Positions 1 to 9,838 of a stretch of 64,000 nt of DNA are shown in pieces (position 1 is the stretch's first letter; every line of letters begins with the position of its first letter). This DNA comes from Flavobacterium tagetis (GTDB lineage: Bacteria; Bacteroidota; Bacteroidia; Flavobacteriales; Flavobacteriaceae): NCBI RefSeq assembly GCF_016735615.1, contig NZ_JAERSF010000002.1, positions 1,116,001-1,180,000 on the forward strand, read 5' to 3'. Below the pieces are notes generated by a model. That model searched no databases. It saw only the letters and a program-made list of their open reading frames with translations, and had not been told where the DNA came from. Both the position numbers and the translations under genes were made by a program.

Positions 1-1
1 C

Positions 2-586
2 GGCTATATTAGCCGTATTCCAAACCGTATCGGGAATTTAGTTACACCAAACGATGCCGTTCCATTAACTACACTTTCGGAGATTAATAGCGTATTTGTA
101 TATTTTTCTTTGACAGAAGCAGATTATTTGGCTTTCTCTAAAGATGCAAAAAGCAATCAGACCGTGAGTTTAATTATGGCCGATGACAGCGAGTACGATC
201 AAAAAGGAAAACTGGAAGTTGCCAGCGGAAACATTGATCGTGCAACAGGAACAATTGCCTTAAAAGCCATATTTCCAAATCCGAAGAAAGTATTGCGTTC
301 TGGTGGTTCGGCAAGAATTGTCTTAAATAAAAGTTTATCATCTGTAATTACAGTTCCAATGGCAAGCGTAAAAGATATCCAAGATAAATTTTTTGTTTTT
401 GTTCTAAAAGAAGGTAACAAAATAGCCATGGTTCCAATTGAAATCGCGGGAAGCGCTGGAGCAGATTATTTTGTGAAATCTGGATTGAAAGCCGGAGATA
501 AAGTGGCGCTAAATAATATCGATGTCCTTTATGATGGAATGGAAGTCGTTCCAAAAATCGCTGCTGCAAATACAGGCAGTAAATAA
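2..586 (+). CDS. RND efflux periplasmic adaptor (C-terminal part)
   Basis: This is the C-terminal 194 codons of a membrane fusion protein (HlyD/AcrA-type adaptor); the reading frame is open from the left edge, so the lipoyl and hairpin part lies outside the window. The visible part holds the beta-barrel domain (GYISR, then FVYFSLTEADYLAF) and the membrane-proximal domain (GTIALKAIFPNPKKVLRSGGSARI, in pieces typical of AcrA/MexA relatives). Such adaptors bridge an inner-membrane RND pump to an outer-membrane channel. The pump gene starts 27 bp downstream and a TolC-like channel gene follows, so all three form one operon. The substrate cannot be read from the sequence. Confidence 0.92.
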   Translation, partial: GYISRIPNRIGNLVTPNDAVPLTTLSEINSVFVYFSLTEADYLAFSKDAKSNQTVSLIMADDSEYDQKGKLEVASGNIDRATGTIALKAIFPNPKKVLRSGGSARIVLNKSLSSVITVPMASVKDIQDKFFVFVLKEGNKIAMVPIEIAGSAGADYFVKSGLKAGDKVALNNIDVLYDGMEVVPKIAAANTGSK

Positions 587-613
587 TTTTTCATTTAATA
601 AAATAACATTTCC

Positions 614-3600
614 ATGTTAAAGAAAATAATAGACAGGCCAGTATTGGCCACAGTTATCTCTATTGTACTGGTTATACTGGGGATTATAGGTCTTACCCGA
701 TTATCTGTAACGCGATTCCCAGATATTTCGCCGCCAACAGTAATGGTAAGCGGTTCGTATCCAGGAGGAAATAGCGAAACCGTTATTCGTTCGGTAGTAA
801 CGCCTTTGGAAGAGCAGATTAACGGAGTTGAAAACATGCAGTACATCAAATCTACTGCAAGTAATGACGGATCTTTTTCGATCAGTGTCATTTTCAAACA
901 AGGTGTGGATCCAGATCAGGCAGCGGTAAACGTGCAGAACAGAGTGCAGCAGGCGACTCCAAAACTGCCTCAGGAAGTTATCCGTATGGGATTAACGACT
1001 TCGAAACAGCAGAATAGTATGATTGTTATTTTCAACTTGTATACAGATGATAATAGCAAATATGACGAGTTGTTTCTGCAGAATTACGCGAATATCAACT
1101 TAGTGCCTCAAATGAAACGTGTTCCTGGAGTAGGACAGGTTCAGATTTTTGGGGTGAAAGATTATTCGATGCGAATCTGGCTAGATCCGCGTAAAATGGC
1201 GAATGCAGGTTTGGTTCCGTCAGATGTTACTCAAGCTATTGCGGAACAGAGTTTAGAATCGGCTCCAGGAAAACTGGGTGAAGAATCTTCTGCGGCTTTA
1301 GAATATGTAATTCGTTACAAAGGAAAAAAGAACAAACCAGAGCAATATGAAAATATTGTCGTTAAAAACGTTGGTAGCAATGTCTTAAGACTTAAAGATG
1401 TAGCGAGAGTAGAATTTGGCTCTATTTCGTACAGCGGGGACAACAAATCGAATAGTAAAAATGCCGTTACAATGGCCATTTTACAGACTTCCGGTTCTAA
1501 CGCAAATGACATCGAAATCGGAATCAATAAAGAAGTAGAACGATTATCTAAATCTTTTCCTCCAGGTATTAAATACGTTAACGTAATGAGTACCAAAGAG
1601 AGATTGGACGAAGCTACAGGACAGGTAAAATCAACCTTGTTAGAGGCTTTTATTCTGGTATTTATTGTAGTATTTATTTTTCTTCAGGATTTTCGCTCGA
1701 CGATTATTCCGGCTATTGCAGTTCCGGTTGCGATTGTGGGAACGTTTTTCTTCCTGCTCGTTTTCGGATTTACAATTAACATTCTAACGCTTTTTGCTTT
1801 AGTATTGGCGATCGGAATTGTAGTCGATGATGCCATTGTAGTCGTCGAAGCCGTGCATAGTAAAATGGAAGAAGACGAAGGAATTTCAGCCAAAGAAGCG
1901 ACTCACAGCGCGATGGCAGAAATCACGGGAGCGGTAATTTCGATTACTTTGGTGATGTCCGCGGTATTTATTCCGATTGGATTTATGACGGGATCTTCGG
2001 GGATTTTCTATAAACAATTTGCTTATACGTTGGCCATTGCGATTATTATCTCAGCTGTAAATGCCTTGACGTTAACGCCTGCATTATGTGCGCTTTTGTT
2101 AAAAAATCACGGACATAAACATGGAGAAAATGAACATAAGACTAGCTTCAAAGACCGTTTTTTCGTCGGATTTAATACAAGTTTCAACAATTTAACGGGA
2201 AGATATATTAAAGGCGTTCGTTTCTTAATTGGCAGAAAATGGCTTGCTGCAGGAGTAGTTACAGGAATTACTGCCATTGCGGTTTATACCATGATGTCTA
2301 CGCCAAAAAGTTTCGTGCCTCTTGAAGATGACGGTTTTATGGTGTACAGTTTATCAATGCCACCAGGAACAGCACTTGACAGAACTACGGCGGTAATTCA
2401 GAAATTGGAAAAAGAATTGGCTCCTTTAGAAGCAATTGATGTCAATACGAGTATTACAGGATTTAATATTTTGAGTAACAGTTCCAGTCCAGCGTATGGA
2501 TTAGGTTTTATAAAACTGAAACCAAAGAAGGACAGGGGAGCAGTTAAAGATATTGAAGAAATCATGAACATCGTAAGCGGAAAACTGGCTAAAATTAAAG
2601 AAGGCCAAATTATGGTTTTCAGAATGCCTCCAGTAGAAGGTTTTGGTGTAACAAGTGGTGCCGAAATCGTGTTGCAAGACAGAATGGCGAGAAGCCCAGA
2701 AACTTTAAAAGCGATGTCTGATAAGGTTATTGCACAGATTATGAAACAACCTGGAGTGCAATACGCGTACACGACTTTTAGAGCCGATTATCCGCAATTG
2801 GAATTGGAAGTTGACGAAGATAAAGCGCGCCAAATGGGTGTGAATATCAGAGAGCTTTTAGGCAATATCCAAACTTATTTTGCTGGAGACCAATCAGCTG
2901 ACTTTTCGAGATTTGGTAAATTTTACCGTGTGAATGTCAAAGCTGATGGTATTTTTAGAATGGATGAAGATGCGTTTAATGAAATTTTCGTGAGAAATGC
3001 TGATATGCAAATGGTTCCAGTAAAATCAATCGTGAAGTTCCATAAAGTTTACGGACCAGAATCTGTAAATCGTTACAATCTTTACAATTCGGTAAATATT
3101 ACAGCTATGGCGTTGCCTGGTTATAGTAACGGACAAATTATGGAAAATCTAGAACAAGTTTTAGATAAATTGCCTTCTGATTACACTTACGAATGGACAG
3201 GTTTAAGTTTGGAGGAAAAAGCAGGAGGAAGCCAGACTGTTGCCATTTTTGGATTATGTCTATTGTTTGTATTCTTTTTATTGGCAGCACAATACGAAAG
3301 TTATTTATTGCCGCTTGCCGTATTGCTTTCAATTCCAACAGGAATTTTAGGAGCTTTTGCTGGAATTAAAGCGGTTGGTTTAGATAACAATATCTACGTT
3401 CAGGTCGGATTAATTATGCTTGTCGGACTTCTTGCGAAAAATGCGATTTTGATTGTGGAATTTGCCTTACAAAGGCGTCTTGCTGGATTAACAATAATCG
3501 AAGCCGCAATTGAAGGTTCAAGATCAAGATTACGTCCAATTATCATGACTTCGCTGGCATTTATTGTAGGTATGATTCCGTTGATGTTTGCTTCTGGAGG

Positions 3601-3769
3601 AACTGCAGTCGGAAACCGATCTATTAGTGTAAGTGCTGCGGTCGGAATGTTTAGCGGTGTTGTTTTGGGAATTTTTGTGATTCCGTTGCTTTTCATTGTA
3701 TTCCAATATTTACAGGAAAAAGTATCAAGAAAGAAGATCGCAACTCATGTTCAAACGATAAAAGAATAA
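614..3769 (+). CDS. RND multidrug efflux pump, inner-membrane permease (HAE1 family)
   Basis: A 1051-residue protein, the usual length for AcrB/MexB-type hydrophobic/amphiphilic efflux pumps. It opens with MLKKIIDRPV and a first transmembrane helix, followed by the periplasmic porter domain (SYPGGNSETV, then the VQNRVQQA motif). The proton-relay residues are visible: two adjacent aspartates in TM4 (VVDDAIVVVEAV, about residues 405-406) and the TM10 lysine (LLAKNAILIVEFA, about residue 942). The family uses proton influx to expel drugs, dyes, detergents or bile-like compounds from the periplasm and inner membrane. The gene sits between its adaptor and its outer-membrane channel, the latter starting 2 bp after its stop codon, which suggests translational coupling. 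The start ATG was chosen because it gives the canonical N-terminus. Confidence 0.96.
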   Translation: MLKKIIDRPVLATVISIVLVILGIIGLTRLSVTRFPDISPPTVMVSGSYPGGNSETVIRSVVTPLEEQINGVENMQYIKSTASNDGSFSISVIFKQGVDPDQAAVNVQNRVQQATPKLPQEVIRMGLTTSKQQNSMIVIFNLYTDDNSKYDELFLQNYANINLVPQMKRVPGVGQVQIFGVKDYSMRIWLDPRKMANAGLVPSDVTQAIAEQSLESAPGKLGEESSAALEYVIRYKGKKNKPEQYENIVVKNVGSNVLRLKDVARVEFGSISYSGDNKSNSKNAVTMAILQTSGSNANDIEIGINKEVERLSKSFPPGIKYVNVMSTKERLDEATGQVKSTLLEAFILVFIVVFIFLQDFRSTIIPAIAVPVAIVGTFFFLLVFGFTINILTLFALVLAIGIVVDDAIVVVEAVHSKMEEDEGISAKEATHSAMAEITGAVISITLVMSAVFIPIGFMTGSSGIFYKQFAYTLAIAIIISAVNALTLTPALCALLLKNHGHKHGENEHKTSFKDRFFVGFNTSFNNLTGRYIKGVRFLIGRKWLAAGVVTGITAIAVYTMMSTPKSFVPLEDDGFMVYSLSMPPGTALDRTTAVIQKLEKELAPLEAIDVNTSITGFNILSNSSSPAYGLGFIKLKPKKDRGAVKDIEEIMNIVSGKLAKIKEGQIMVFRMPPVEGFGVTSGAEIVLQDRMARSPETLKAMSDKVIAQIMKQPGVQYAYTTFRADYPQLELEVDEDKARQMGVNIRELLGNIQTYFAGDQSADFSRFGKFYRVNVKADGIFRMDEDAFNEIFVRNADMQMVPVKSIVKFHKVYGPESVNRYNLYNSVNITAMALPGYSNGQIMENLEQVLDKLPSDYTYEWTGLSLEEKAGGSQTVAIFGLCLLFVFFLLAAQYESYLLPLAVLLSIPTGILGAFAGIKAVGLDNNIYVQVGLIMLVGLLAKNAILIVEFALQRRLAGLTIIEAAIEGSRSRLRPIIMTSLAFIVGMIPLMFASGGTAVGNRSISVSAAVGMFSGVVLGIFVIPLLFIVFQYLQEKVSRKKIATHVQTIKE

Positions 3770-3771
3770 GA

Positions 3772-5181
3772 ATGAAAACATTATATAAAATTGGAATGGT
3801 TTTACTTACCGCAACGATCATGACATCGTGCGTGGTAGGAAAAAAATATTCCCGTACAGAATTAAATGCTCCAGAAAAATACCGCGAAGAGGTCGCGGTT
3901 ACTGGAGACACGGTTTTGCTTCCGTGGAAAAATTATTATAAAGATCCTTTACTGGTTGCTTTGATTGAAAAAGCTTTAGTAAAAAACAATGAAGTTATCA
4001 TTGCCATGAAAAGCATGGAACAGCTCGACCTCAGTTATAAACAAGCCAAATTATCGTTATTACCCACACTAGATTTCGATGCTGGAGCGAGCCGTTCTTA
4101 TCCGTCTAAAAATTCCCTAAACGGATCTTTGAGCCAACAATTTATTGGTAAAGATTATATGGATGATTACAGCGCAAATCTGCGTCTTTCTTGGGAAGTA
4201 GATATTTGGGGAAAAGCAGCGATGCAGAAGAGAGATGCTAAAGCGGCTTATTTTGCTCAAAAAGAGAATCTTTCAGCATTAAAAACCCGAATTATTGTTC
4301 AGGTTGCGCAGTCGTATTATAATCTTTTAGGATTGGATGAGCAATTGAAAATTGCAGAGAAAAACATCGAATTGAGTACCAACACTTTGAGTATGATGCA
4401 ATTGCAATACAAATCGGGTTCAATCAGTTCTTTGGCAGTAAATCAGACCGAAGCTCAAAAGAAAACAGCTGAATTGCTAGTGCCTTTAGCGAAAGCTAAT
4501 ATAGCTGTTCAAGAAAATGCTTTGCAGATTTTATGCGGAGAATATCCCGATAAGATCGAGAGAGCAGGAAATATAGATGCTGCGGAAGTTTCGGTACTTT
4601 TTGCAGGAGGAATTCCAGCTTCGCTTTTAAGCAGAAGGCCAGATGTAAAATCCAGCGAATATGCTGTTATGTCTGCTAACGCTAAAACTGGATTAGCAAA
4701 AGCGACGATGTATCCGACTTTAAGTTTAAACCCGTCAATTGGGGTTAACTCTTTTGAATTTGAAAACTGGTTCGATTTTCCAGGTTCAATCACCAAAACT
4801 ATTGCGGCCAATTTAGCACAGCCAATTTTTAGAAAAAAAGCATTAAGAACTGCTTATGAAGTTGCCGTTTTAGAACAGGAAAAAGCTGTTGTACAATTTA
4901 AGCAATCTTTTATAACGGCAGTTGGTGAAGTTAACGATGCAATGTCTAGATTAAAATATGCCGACGAACGCATGATTTTGGCAAAAGACAAAGCAGAATC
5001 TTTAGAGAAAGCGACTTCAGATGCTTCTTTGCTTTACAAGAGCGGAATGGCCAATTATCTTGAAGTTATCGCAGCTCAAAACAGTTCGCTTCAAAACGAA
5101 TTGGATTTGGTAACAATAAAACTCGAAAAACTGAATGCAGCAATTAACCTGTACCGTGCTTTAGGAGGCGGAGTAGAGTAG
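3772..5181 (+). CDS. Outer-membrane efflux lipoprotein, NodT/TolC family
   Basis: A 469-residue outer-membrane factor. The N-terminus is a lipoprotein signal (hydrophobic stretch ending in MTSC, lipidated Cys20), as in NodT/OprM-type channels. The mature part has the two repeated helical/beta units of the TolC fold: PLLVALIEKALVKNNEV near the start, the SYYNLLGLDEQL segment, the PASLLSRRPDV motif that begins the second repeat, and LYRALGGGVE at the very end, which is a classical NodT C-terminus. It should form the trimeric outer-membrane exit duct for the upstream RND pump. It begins 2 bp after the pump stop and closes the operon, with a hairpin just downstream. Confidence 0.95.
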   Translation: MKTLYKIGMVLLTATIMTSCVVGKKYSRTELNAPEKYREEVAVTGDTVLLPWKNYYKDPLLVALIEKALVKNNEVIIAMKSMEQLDLSYKQAKLSLLPTLDFDAGASRSYPSKNSLNGSLSQQFIGKDYMDDYSANLRLSWEVDIWGKAAMQKRDAKAAYFAQKENLSALKTRIIVQVAQSYYNLLGLDEQLKIAEKNIELSTNTLSMMQLQYKSGSISSLAVNQTEAQKKTAELLVPLAKANIAVQENALQILCGEYPDKIERAGNIDAAEVSVLFAGGIPASLLSRRPDVKSSEYAVMSANAKTGLAKATMYPTLSLNPSIGVNSFEFENWFDFPGSITKTIAANLAQPIFRKKALRTAYEVAVLEQEKAVVQFKQSFITAVGEVNDAMSRLKYADERMILAKDKAESLEKATSDASLLYKSGMANYLEVIAAQNSSLQNELDLVTIKLEKLNAAINLYRALGGGVE

Positions 5182-5196
5182 TACTTAATTTTTCTT

Positions 5197-5236
5197 AATT
5201 CACCATTTCTGTAAGCAATTATGGAGATGGTGAATT
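5197..5236 (+). terminator. Hairpin after the RND efflux operon
   Basis: A perfect 10-bp inverted repeat (AATTCACCAT at 5197-5206, ATGGTGAATT at 5227-5236) with a 20-nt loop lies 15 bp past the efflux operon and is followed by a short T-rich stretch (TTCCTTTT). It is probably a weak transcription terminator; the poor T-tract makes read-through into the next plus-strand gene possible. Confidence 0.5.
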
Positions 5237-5253
5237 TCCTTTTGAATTGATTC

Positions 5254-6036
5254 ATGGACAAAATTACTTTTACTAGATCAGAACTTTATACTTTGGTTTG
5301 GAAGTTTCCAATTCTGCAGATCGCAAAACATTATGAAGTTTCCAGTATGGGAATTAAAAATGCATGCGAAAAAATGAATATTCCGCTTCCTAAAAGCCGA
5401 CATTGGATCGGCCCCGAATACAAGAGAAAAAATGTTCCACAGCTTTCGTTAGATTATAATGGAAATAATGAGATTGCAATTTTAAAAAAGACCTACGAAA
5501 TGCAACTTAGAGTTCCTTTAAAATCTACACCTTTGCTTGATTTGACTCAAAGTATAAAAAACGACGTTCATGCTCCTTTAAGCGTTAGCGATACATTAGA
5601 AAAACCAGTTGAGATTATTGCGTCCACAAAGCAATATTGGGAAAGCAAAACCGTAGATCAAGATATTCTGCTAGATAAATTGGAAATTTTGGATTTATAT
5701 GTTTCTAAAGAAAACTTGGATCGGGCTTTACGCTTTATGAATACTTTAATTAAACTCATTCAATATCGCGGACATGAATTTAGAAAAGGCCTAGACGGAT
5801 TGGATACTGTGGTTTTTAAAAATGGAACTGAAATTAAAGTTGATTTAAGAGAAGCACAAAAAAGACTAACCAAAAATAGTATGAGAGAAACTTGGGGATA
5901 TGTTTTTACAGGCGATTTCATTTTTAGAATATCTAGAGGTTCAAATAAAAAAGAATGGCGCGACGGAAAAATTATTCTAGAAAATAATCTTGCATTAATT
6001 ATGGCAAAATTAGAATTAATGGCAGCCGAAGATTAG
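5254..6036 (+). CDS. Conserved hypothetical protein with putative helix-turn-helix N-terminus
   Basis: A 260-residue soluble protein of unknown function. The first ~50 residues (FTRSELYTLVWKFPILQIAKHYEVS, then IKNACEKMNIPLPKSRHW) look like a helix-turn-helix: a helix ending in IAKHYEVS followed by a recognition-like helix and a short Pro/Trp-containing turn. I recognise this N-terminus as recurring in uncharacterised proteins of Bacteroidota and Proteobacteria, but know no assigned role. The rest is mixed alpha/beta with charged C-terminal stretches and no signal peptide or membrane segment. It follows the efflux operon on the same strand after a hairpin and converges with the kinase gene, 4 bp away. 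A role in efflux regulation is only conceivable from position. Confidence 0.7.
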   Translation: MDKITFTRSELYTLVWKFPILQIAKHYEVSSMGIKNACEKMNIPLPKSRHWIGPEYKRKNVPQLSLDYNGNNEIAILKKTYEMQLRVPLKSTPLLDLTQSIKNDVHAPLSVSDTLEKPVEIIASTKQYWESKTVDQDILLDKLEILDLYVSKENLDRALRFMNTLIKLIQYRGHEFRKGLDGLDTVVFKNGTEIKVDLREAQKRLTKNSMRETWGYVFTGDFIFRISRGSNKKEWRDGKIILENNLALIMAKLELMAAED

Positions 6037-6040
6037 TTTT

Positions 6041-8446
6041 TTATCTAAAATCTTTTTTAAACACCAATTGAAAGCTAAGCCCATTTTCATTTTTAACAAC
6101 TAAATCTCCTTCAAGCGTATTGCTTAAGCCATTTATAAGTGTCATTCCGAACGAATTGCTATTTTGCAATTCTGCAGTGTCCGGTATGCCAATTCCGTTA
6201 TCAGAAATCTCGAGCATATAGCAATTTTCACTTACTTCAGATAATTTGAAGCAGATATTGCAATTTGAAGTATCCTTAAAAGCATATTTTATCGAATTGG
6301 TTATAATTTCGTTTGTAATTAGTCCAACAGCAATTGCTTGAGAAATATCCAATTCTATAGAGGCAATTTTAATTTCAAAATGAATGTATTCGGCATTAAA
6401 AGACTCTTTTAAATATTCAATCAATTCATTGCAATAATCAGGCATATTGATCATAGAAACATTATCTTCCTGATATAATCTCTGATGAATCAATGACATT
6501 GCATAGATTCTATTCTGACTATTTTTTATAGTAGAAATTGCCAAATCATCTTTCAAATAAGAAGACTGCGAATTAAGTAAACTGATGACAGTTTGAAGAT
6601 TGTTTTTTACGCGATGGTGAATTTCTTTCAAAAGCCATTCTTTTTCTTCGACCAGACGCTCCAATTTTACATTTTTAAGCTTAATTTCTTTTTCTTTCAA
6701 TTGTAGTCGGCTAGTATTGCGCTGTTTAATTTTTGCTCTATTGTACAACAAAATAATAATTATCAGTAGCAAAAATAAACTGCTGACAGAAATGGTGTTT
6801 AAAAGTTTAGACGAATGCAGTTCACGTTTCTGAAGATCGGTTTGCTGTTTTAGAGATTTTATATTTTGTACTTTGGCACTAGTTTCAAACTTGAATTTCA
6901 AATTTTCATAATCATGGTTTTTAGTAATGTTATCCATTGAATCCTGAATTCGAGTATAACTTCTCATGTGTTCGATCGCTGAAAGATAATTGCCATTTAG
7001 CGAATCAATTTTAAACAAAGCAAGTTCTAAAACATAACGACTATAACCTTCTGTTTTACTAGATGTTGATATGATTCTGTCTGTAATTTCTTTTGCTTTG
7101 TGCGGTTTATGAATTTTGATGTAAAACAGCGCCATAATCGAGTAACAGTCTGCAACATCTTTGATTGTTTCAGTTGTATTTAGCTTTTTTGCAAAAAAAT
7201 CAAGTTTTTCATAGCAAGTTTCGGCTTCTTTCAACTTTCCTAATTCTTCATAACAGCGAGCCTTAAGCTGATTCAGGATCATATTATCCAAATTGTTTTT
7301 TGGCGGATATTTTTTAGAGTTGGTTTCTAGGTATTTTAAAGCTTCAGAGTATTTAGAATTATTCATTAATGATCTTACAGCACCAAAAAAGCTTTTATAC
7401 CAAGTTCCTGCATTAATCTCCCTTTGATTGTATTCAATTCCTTTTTGGTAAAATTTGATAGCATCTTTATAATAGCCTGTACTGCTGTAAATATTCCCTA
7501 AACGAATGTAGAAGCTGTCAGCAAAAGCATAATCTTTCGTTTTTTCCATCGAACTAACGCTTTCCAAAGCATAATAAAGTGCATCTTTATAATTGTTGTG
7601 GAATAATTCGATATACGAAATAGTAGTTTCGGTGTACTGTGTGTATAGAAAACCTATTTTTTTCTGAAGGCTAAGACTTGTTAGGAGTTCTTGTTTCGCC
7701 AATTTCATATTCCCAGTCCAAAAATGAACTGGAATAATTTTCATGTAAGTTTCAATTTCTTTTTCCTTGTTGCCCGTCTTTTTATAAATGGCCAAAGCTT
7801 CAGATAAAATACTTGCTTTTTCCTTGTTGCTGTCAGGCATAAAAGTACCTCGATTGTCAATAGCTTCTGCTAGTATTTTTTCATTTTGTGTCTTTCTTGC
7901 TGCATTAACCAGCTGCAAAAAAATCGTACTGCTCAACTCAGGCTTGCCTGCCTGATAATAATATTTGGCAAGAAGATATTTAGATTGAAAGTACCATTTT
8001 TTAATTCGAGATTTTTCTGCCAGTTTTTGAGCTTTATTGATATATAAAAGCGCATTTTTGAGATCCTCTTTTTTGGCACCAGCTTTAAAAAGATAAAAAC
8101 TCCCAATTTGCAACGCCAGCTTAATTTGATCTGTTGTATTTAATCTCGGCAAAAGCAATTCTGCTCCGCGAGCATAATTATTGGTAATTAAATTATTTCC
8201 CGGAAAGTTAGATCCGTCATTAAATCCTTCATCGTTGGCAAGCGTGTACGGAAGTTTGTGCGCTTTGCAGGCTAAAATCATCGCGCTGTCAATATCTATA
8301 GATCCTTGATTAACGTTGCGAAGATAAATAGCAACGTTATGTAACATTAATCTATCTTTCTGAAGCTTAAGTTTATCGGTTTCATTTTGGCAAAAAGAGG
8401 GTGTGGTAAAGAAAGTTAGTAAAAGTAAGAAGATTACTTTTTTCAT
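6041..8446 (-). CDS. TPR-containing membrane sensor histidine kinase (HWE/HisKA_2 type)
   Basis: An 801-residue hybrid of sensor and kinase. Residues 1-19 form a signal peptide (cut near FCQ). A long periplasmic region of tetratricopeptide-like helical repeats follows (for example DSFYIRLGNIYSSTGYYKDA), then one transmembrane helix at about 550-572, a short coiled coil, and the kinase core. The dimerisation box reads EIHHRVKNNLQTV; the phospho-accepting histidine should be His611. The ATPase domain has the N box (ITNEIITNSIKYAF) and the G box (ISDNGIGIP). The output should be phosphotransfer to a response regulator, but none is adjacent, so it is an orphan here. It is a paralogue of the kinase at 47.9-50.3 kb. 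Confidence 0.93.
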   Translation of the reverse strand: MKKVIFLLLLTFFTTPSFCQNETDKLKLQKDRLMLHNVAIYLRNVNQGSIDIDSAMILACKAHKLPYTLANDEGFNDGSNFPGNNLITNNYARGAELLLPRLNTTDQIKLALQIGSFYLFKAGAKKEDLKNALLYINKAQKLAEKSRIKKWYFQSKYLLAKYYYQAGKPELSSTIFLQLVNAARKTQNEKILAEAIDNRGTFMPDSNKEKASILSEALAIYKKTGNKEKEIETYMKIIPVHFWTGNMKLAKQELLTSLSLQKKIGFLYTQYTETTISYIELFHNNYKDALYYALESVSSMEKTKDYAFADSFYIRLGNIYSSTGYYKDAIKFYQKGIEYNQREINAGTWYKSFFGAVRSLMNNSKYSEALKYLETNSKKYPPKNNLDNMILNQLKARCYEELGKLKEAETCYEKLDFFAKKLNTTETIKDVADCYSIMALFYIKIHKPHKAKEITDRIISTSSKTEGYSRYVLELALFKIDSLNGNYLSAIEHMRSYTRIQDSMDNITKNHDYENLKFKFETSAKVQNIKSLKQQTDLQKRELHSSKLLNTISVSSLFLLLIIIILLYNRAKIKQRNTSRLQLKEKEIKLKNVKLERLVEEKEWLLKEIHHRVKNNLQTVISLLNSQSSYLKDDLAISTIKNSQNRIYAMSLIHQRLYQEDNVSMINMPDYCNELIEYLKESFNAEYIHFEIKIASIELDISQAIAVGLITNEIITNSIKYAFKDTSNCNICFKLSEVSENCYMLEISDNGIGIPDTAELQNSNSFGMTLINGLSNTLEGDLVVKNENGLSFQLVFKKDFR

Positions 8447-8554
8447 GTTTAGGATTGTTTGGAGACGTAAAACTAAGTGTTTTGAAAGTGTTTAAAAAAC
8501 ATTTTTCAAGCTAATTTTTTACTTCAAAAAAGAATTATGTGATGAAAAGGTCAT

Positions 8555-8595
8555 AAAAAAAAGCTGTCTAGAATGTAGACAGCTTTTTTTTATTA
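8555..8595 (-). terminator. Bidirectional rho-independent terminator
   Basis: AAAAAAGCTGTCT and AGACAGCTTTTTT form a strong stem with a short loop, with T-runs on both strands. It lies just past the stop of the minus-strand PD-(D/E)XK-like gene and upstream of the kinase, so it mainly insulates these two minus-strand units. Confidence 0.85.
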
Positions 8596-8637
8596 TTTGT
8601 TTTTGATATGCCAGTCGCAGGTTTTACTGTTCTGAAA

Positions 8638-9195
8638 TTAACTGTAGCTTTTTCTTTTTACATTTATTTTTTCTTTTTCTATTTTATTGTTTTTCGATTT
8701 TGAATACAAGATTGTTTCAACTTGATTTTGATTGAAAGCATACGAAACGGTTAATCCATATTTATATTTATAATCAGTATCATTCATAAACGCTTTAACT
8801 TTTTCAATATCATGATCAGAGGGTTTGCCTTTTTTTGCTTCGATTATAAGTAAATGTGAATCTGACTCTGAAGTTTTCATTCTTTTATGAATTAAAATAT
8901 CGGGTCTTACAGGAATTTTTATGCCTTCCATTTTTACAGATTTTGGATTTGAAAAGTTTCTATTGTATTCAATATCGACATTATAAGTTGTTAAGTTTTT
9001 ATTTATCAAACCGTTTTCCAGATAGAATGCGAATCTATGATTTAAAGCTGTTTCGTGTAATTCTCTATTTAATTTTCGTTCTTTTTCAGTAGATTTTCCT
9101 AGTTTAGGCAATTTTTGTTTAAAAATTTCATCATCTTTATCTACTAGTTCTTCAAGTGCTTTTCTAATTATATTTCTAATAGTTTCTATTTCCAC
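8638..9195 (-). CDS. PD-(D/E)XK nuclease-like hypothetical protein
   Basis: A 185-residue soluble protein starting at GTG. Its middle carries the order expected of a PD-(D/E)XK fold: a strand with RPDILIH (Asp99) followed about 20 residues later by LLIIEAKKG (Glu119-x-Lys121), preceded by an N-terminal helix. This pattern occurs in restriction-type nucleases and in type I restriction subunit N-terminal domains. No DNA-recognition or helicase domain is attached and no methylase is near, so the target is unknown. It stands alone between two terminator-like hairpins. Codon use is very AT-rich, like the following accessory genes. The fold assignment is an inference from the motif only. Confidence 0.7.
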   Translation of the reverse strand: MEIETIRNIIRKALEELVDKDDEIFKQKLPKLGKSTEKERKLNRELHETALNHRFAFYLENGLINKNLTTYNVDIEYNRNFSNPKSVKMEGIKIPVRPDILIHKRMKTSESDSHLLIIEAKKGKPSDHDIEKVKAFMNDTDYKYKYGLTVSYAFNQNQVETILYSKSKNNKIEKEKINVKRKSYS

Positions 9196-9338
9196 GCGAT
9201 TTTTTTAAGAAGTTTATTGTCTGTTATCTATTTTAGGATTAAGTGTAAATATGTAAACTTTTTTCAGGACGAGACAGGGGTCTATATTTAGACAGCTTTT
9301 TTAAAATATTATATGTTTGTGAAAAATCAGTTTAACTT

Positions 9339-9797
9339 TTATTGTTCTGAAATTTCTTTTAATTTATCCATAGCTTTTGGATAAGTACTGTTGAAATAAT
9401 CTAAATATTCATCAATTGTATCCATTTCTACAGTTACGGTTGTAATGCCGTTATTCTCTTCAAAGGTATAATTTTCGTGTCCGCCTGCCCATTTTTCAAC
9501 TTGTTCGCCTGTGGTTACTTCAGTATCTCCATCCAAAAAACCGTAATGGCGAATGGAAACAAATTGAGCAGGTTTATTTTCTACGATTTCCGAAACCATT
9601 CCGGCTTTATTACCGTTTTCATCTGTTCCAACAAAACGTATTTTGCTTCCTTTATCCCAACTGCCTTCATAAGTAGAAGTTGGATTAAAAGTGGCAACCC
9701 AATATTCGTAAGTAGCTTTATCCTTTAAGCCTAGCATCGTTTCATATACTTTTTGAGCAGATGCATTTATTTCTTTTTTAAATTGTAATTTTTGCAT
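9339..9797 (-). CDS. SRPBCC (START-like/AHSA1) domain protein
   Basis: A 152-residue single-domain protein of the SRPBCC superfamily: an opening strand and helix (FKKEINASAQKVYETMLGL), beta strands (GSWDKGSKIRFVGTDENGNK, in pieces), and a long C-terminal helix ending in MDKLKEISEQ that would close the hydrophobic ligand pocket. Members of the AHSA1-like branch bind hydrophobic ligands or act as accessory proteins; no enzymatic role can be assigned. It is monocistronic or loosely followed by the PD-(D/E)XK gene. The gap downstream (9196-9338) carries a small hairpin (GTCTA/TAGAC) with a plus-strand T-run. Confidence 0.85.
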   Translation of the reverse strand: MQKLQFKKEINASAQKVYETMLGLKDKATYEYWVATFNPTSTYEGSWDKGSKIRFVGTDENGNKAGMVSEIVENKPAQFVSIRHYGFLDGDTEVTTGEQVEKWAGGHENYTFEENNGITTVTVEMDTIDEYLDYFNSTYPKAMDKLKEISEQ

Positions 9798-9838
9798 GGC
9801 TTTTTTGTTTTTATATGCTTAAAGTTACATTTTTTTGA

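Noticed and set aside
9279..9302. GTCTA/TAGAC hairpin with T-run read as a plus-strand terminator
   Set aside because: Both neighbours are minus-strand genes and no plus-strand gene precedes it; it also resembles the 3' arm of the terminator at 8.57 kb, so it is probably a decayed copy.
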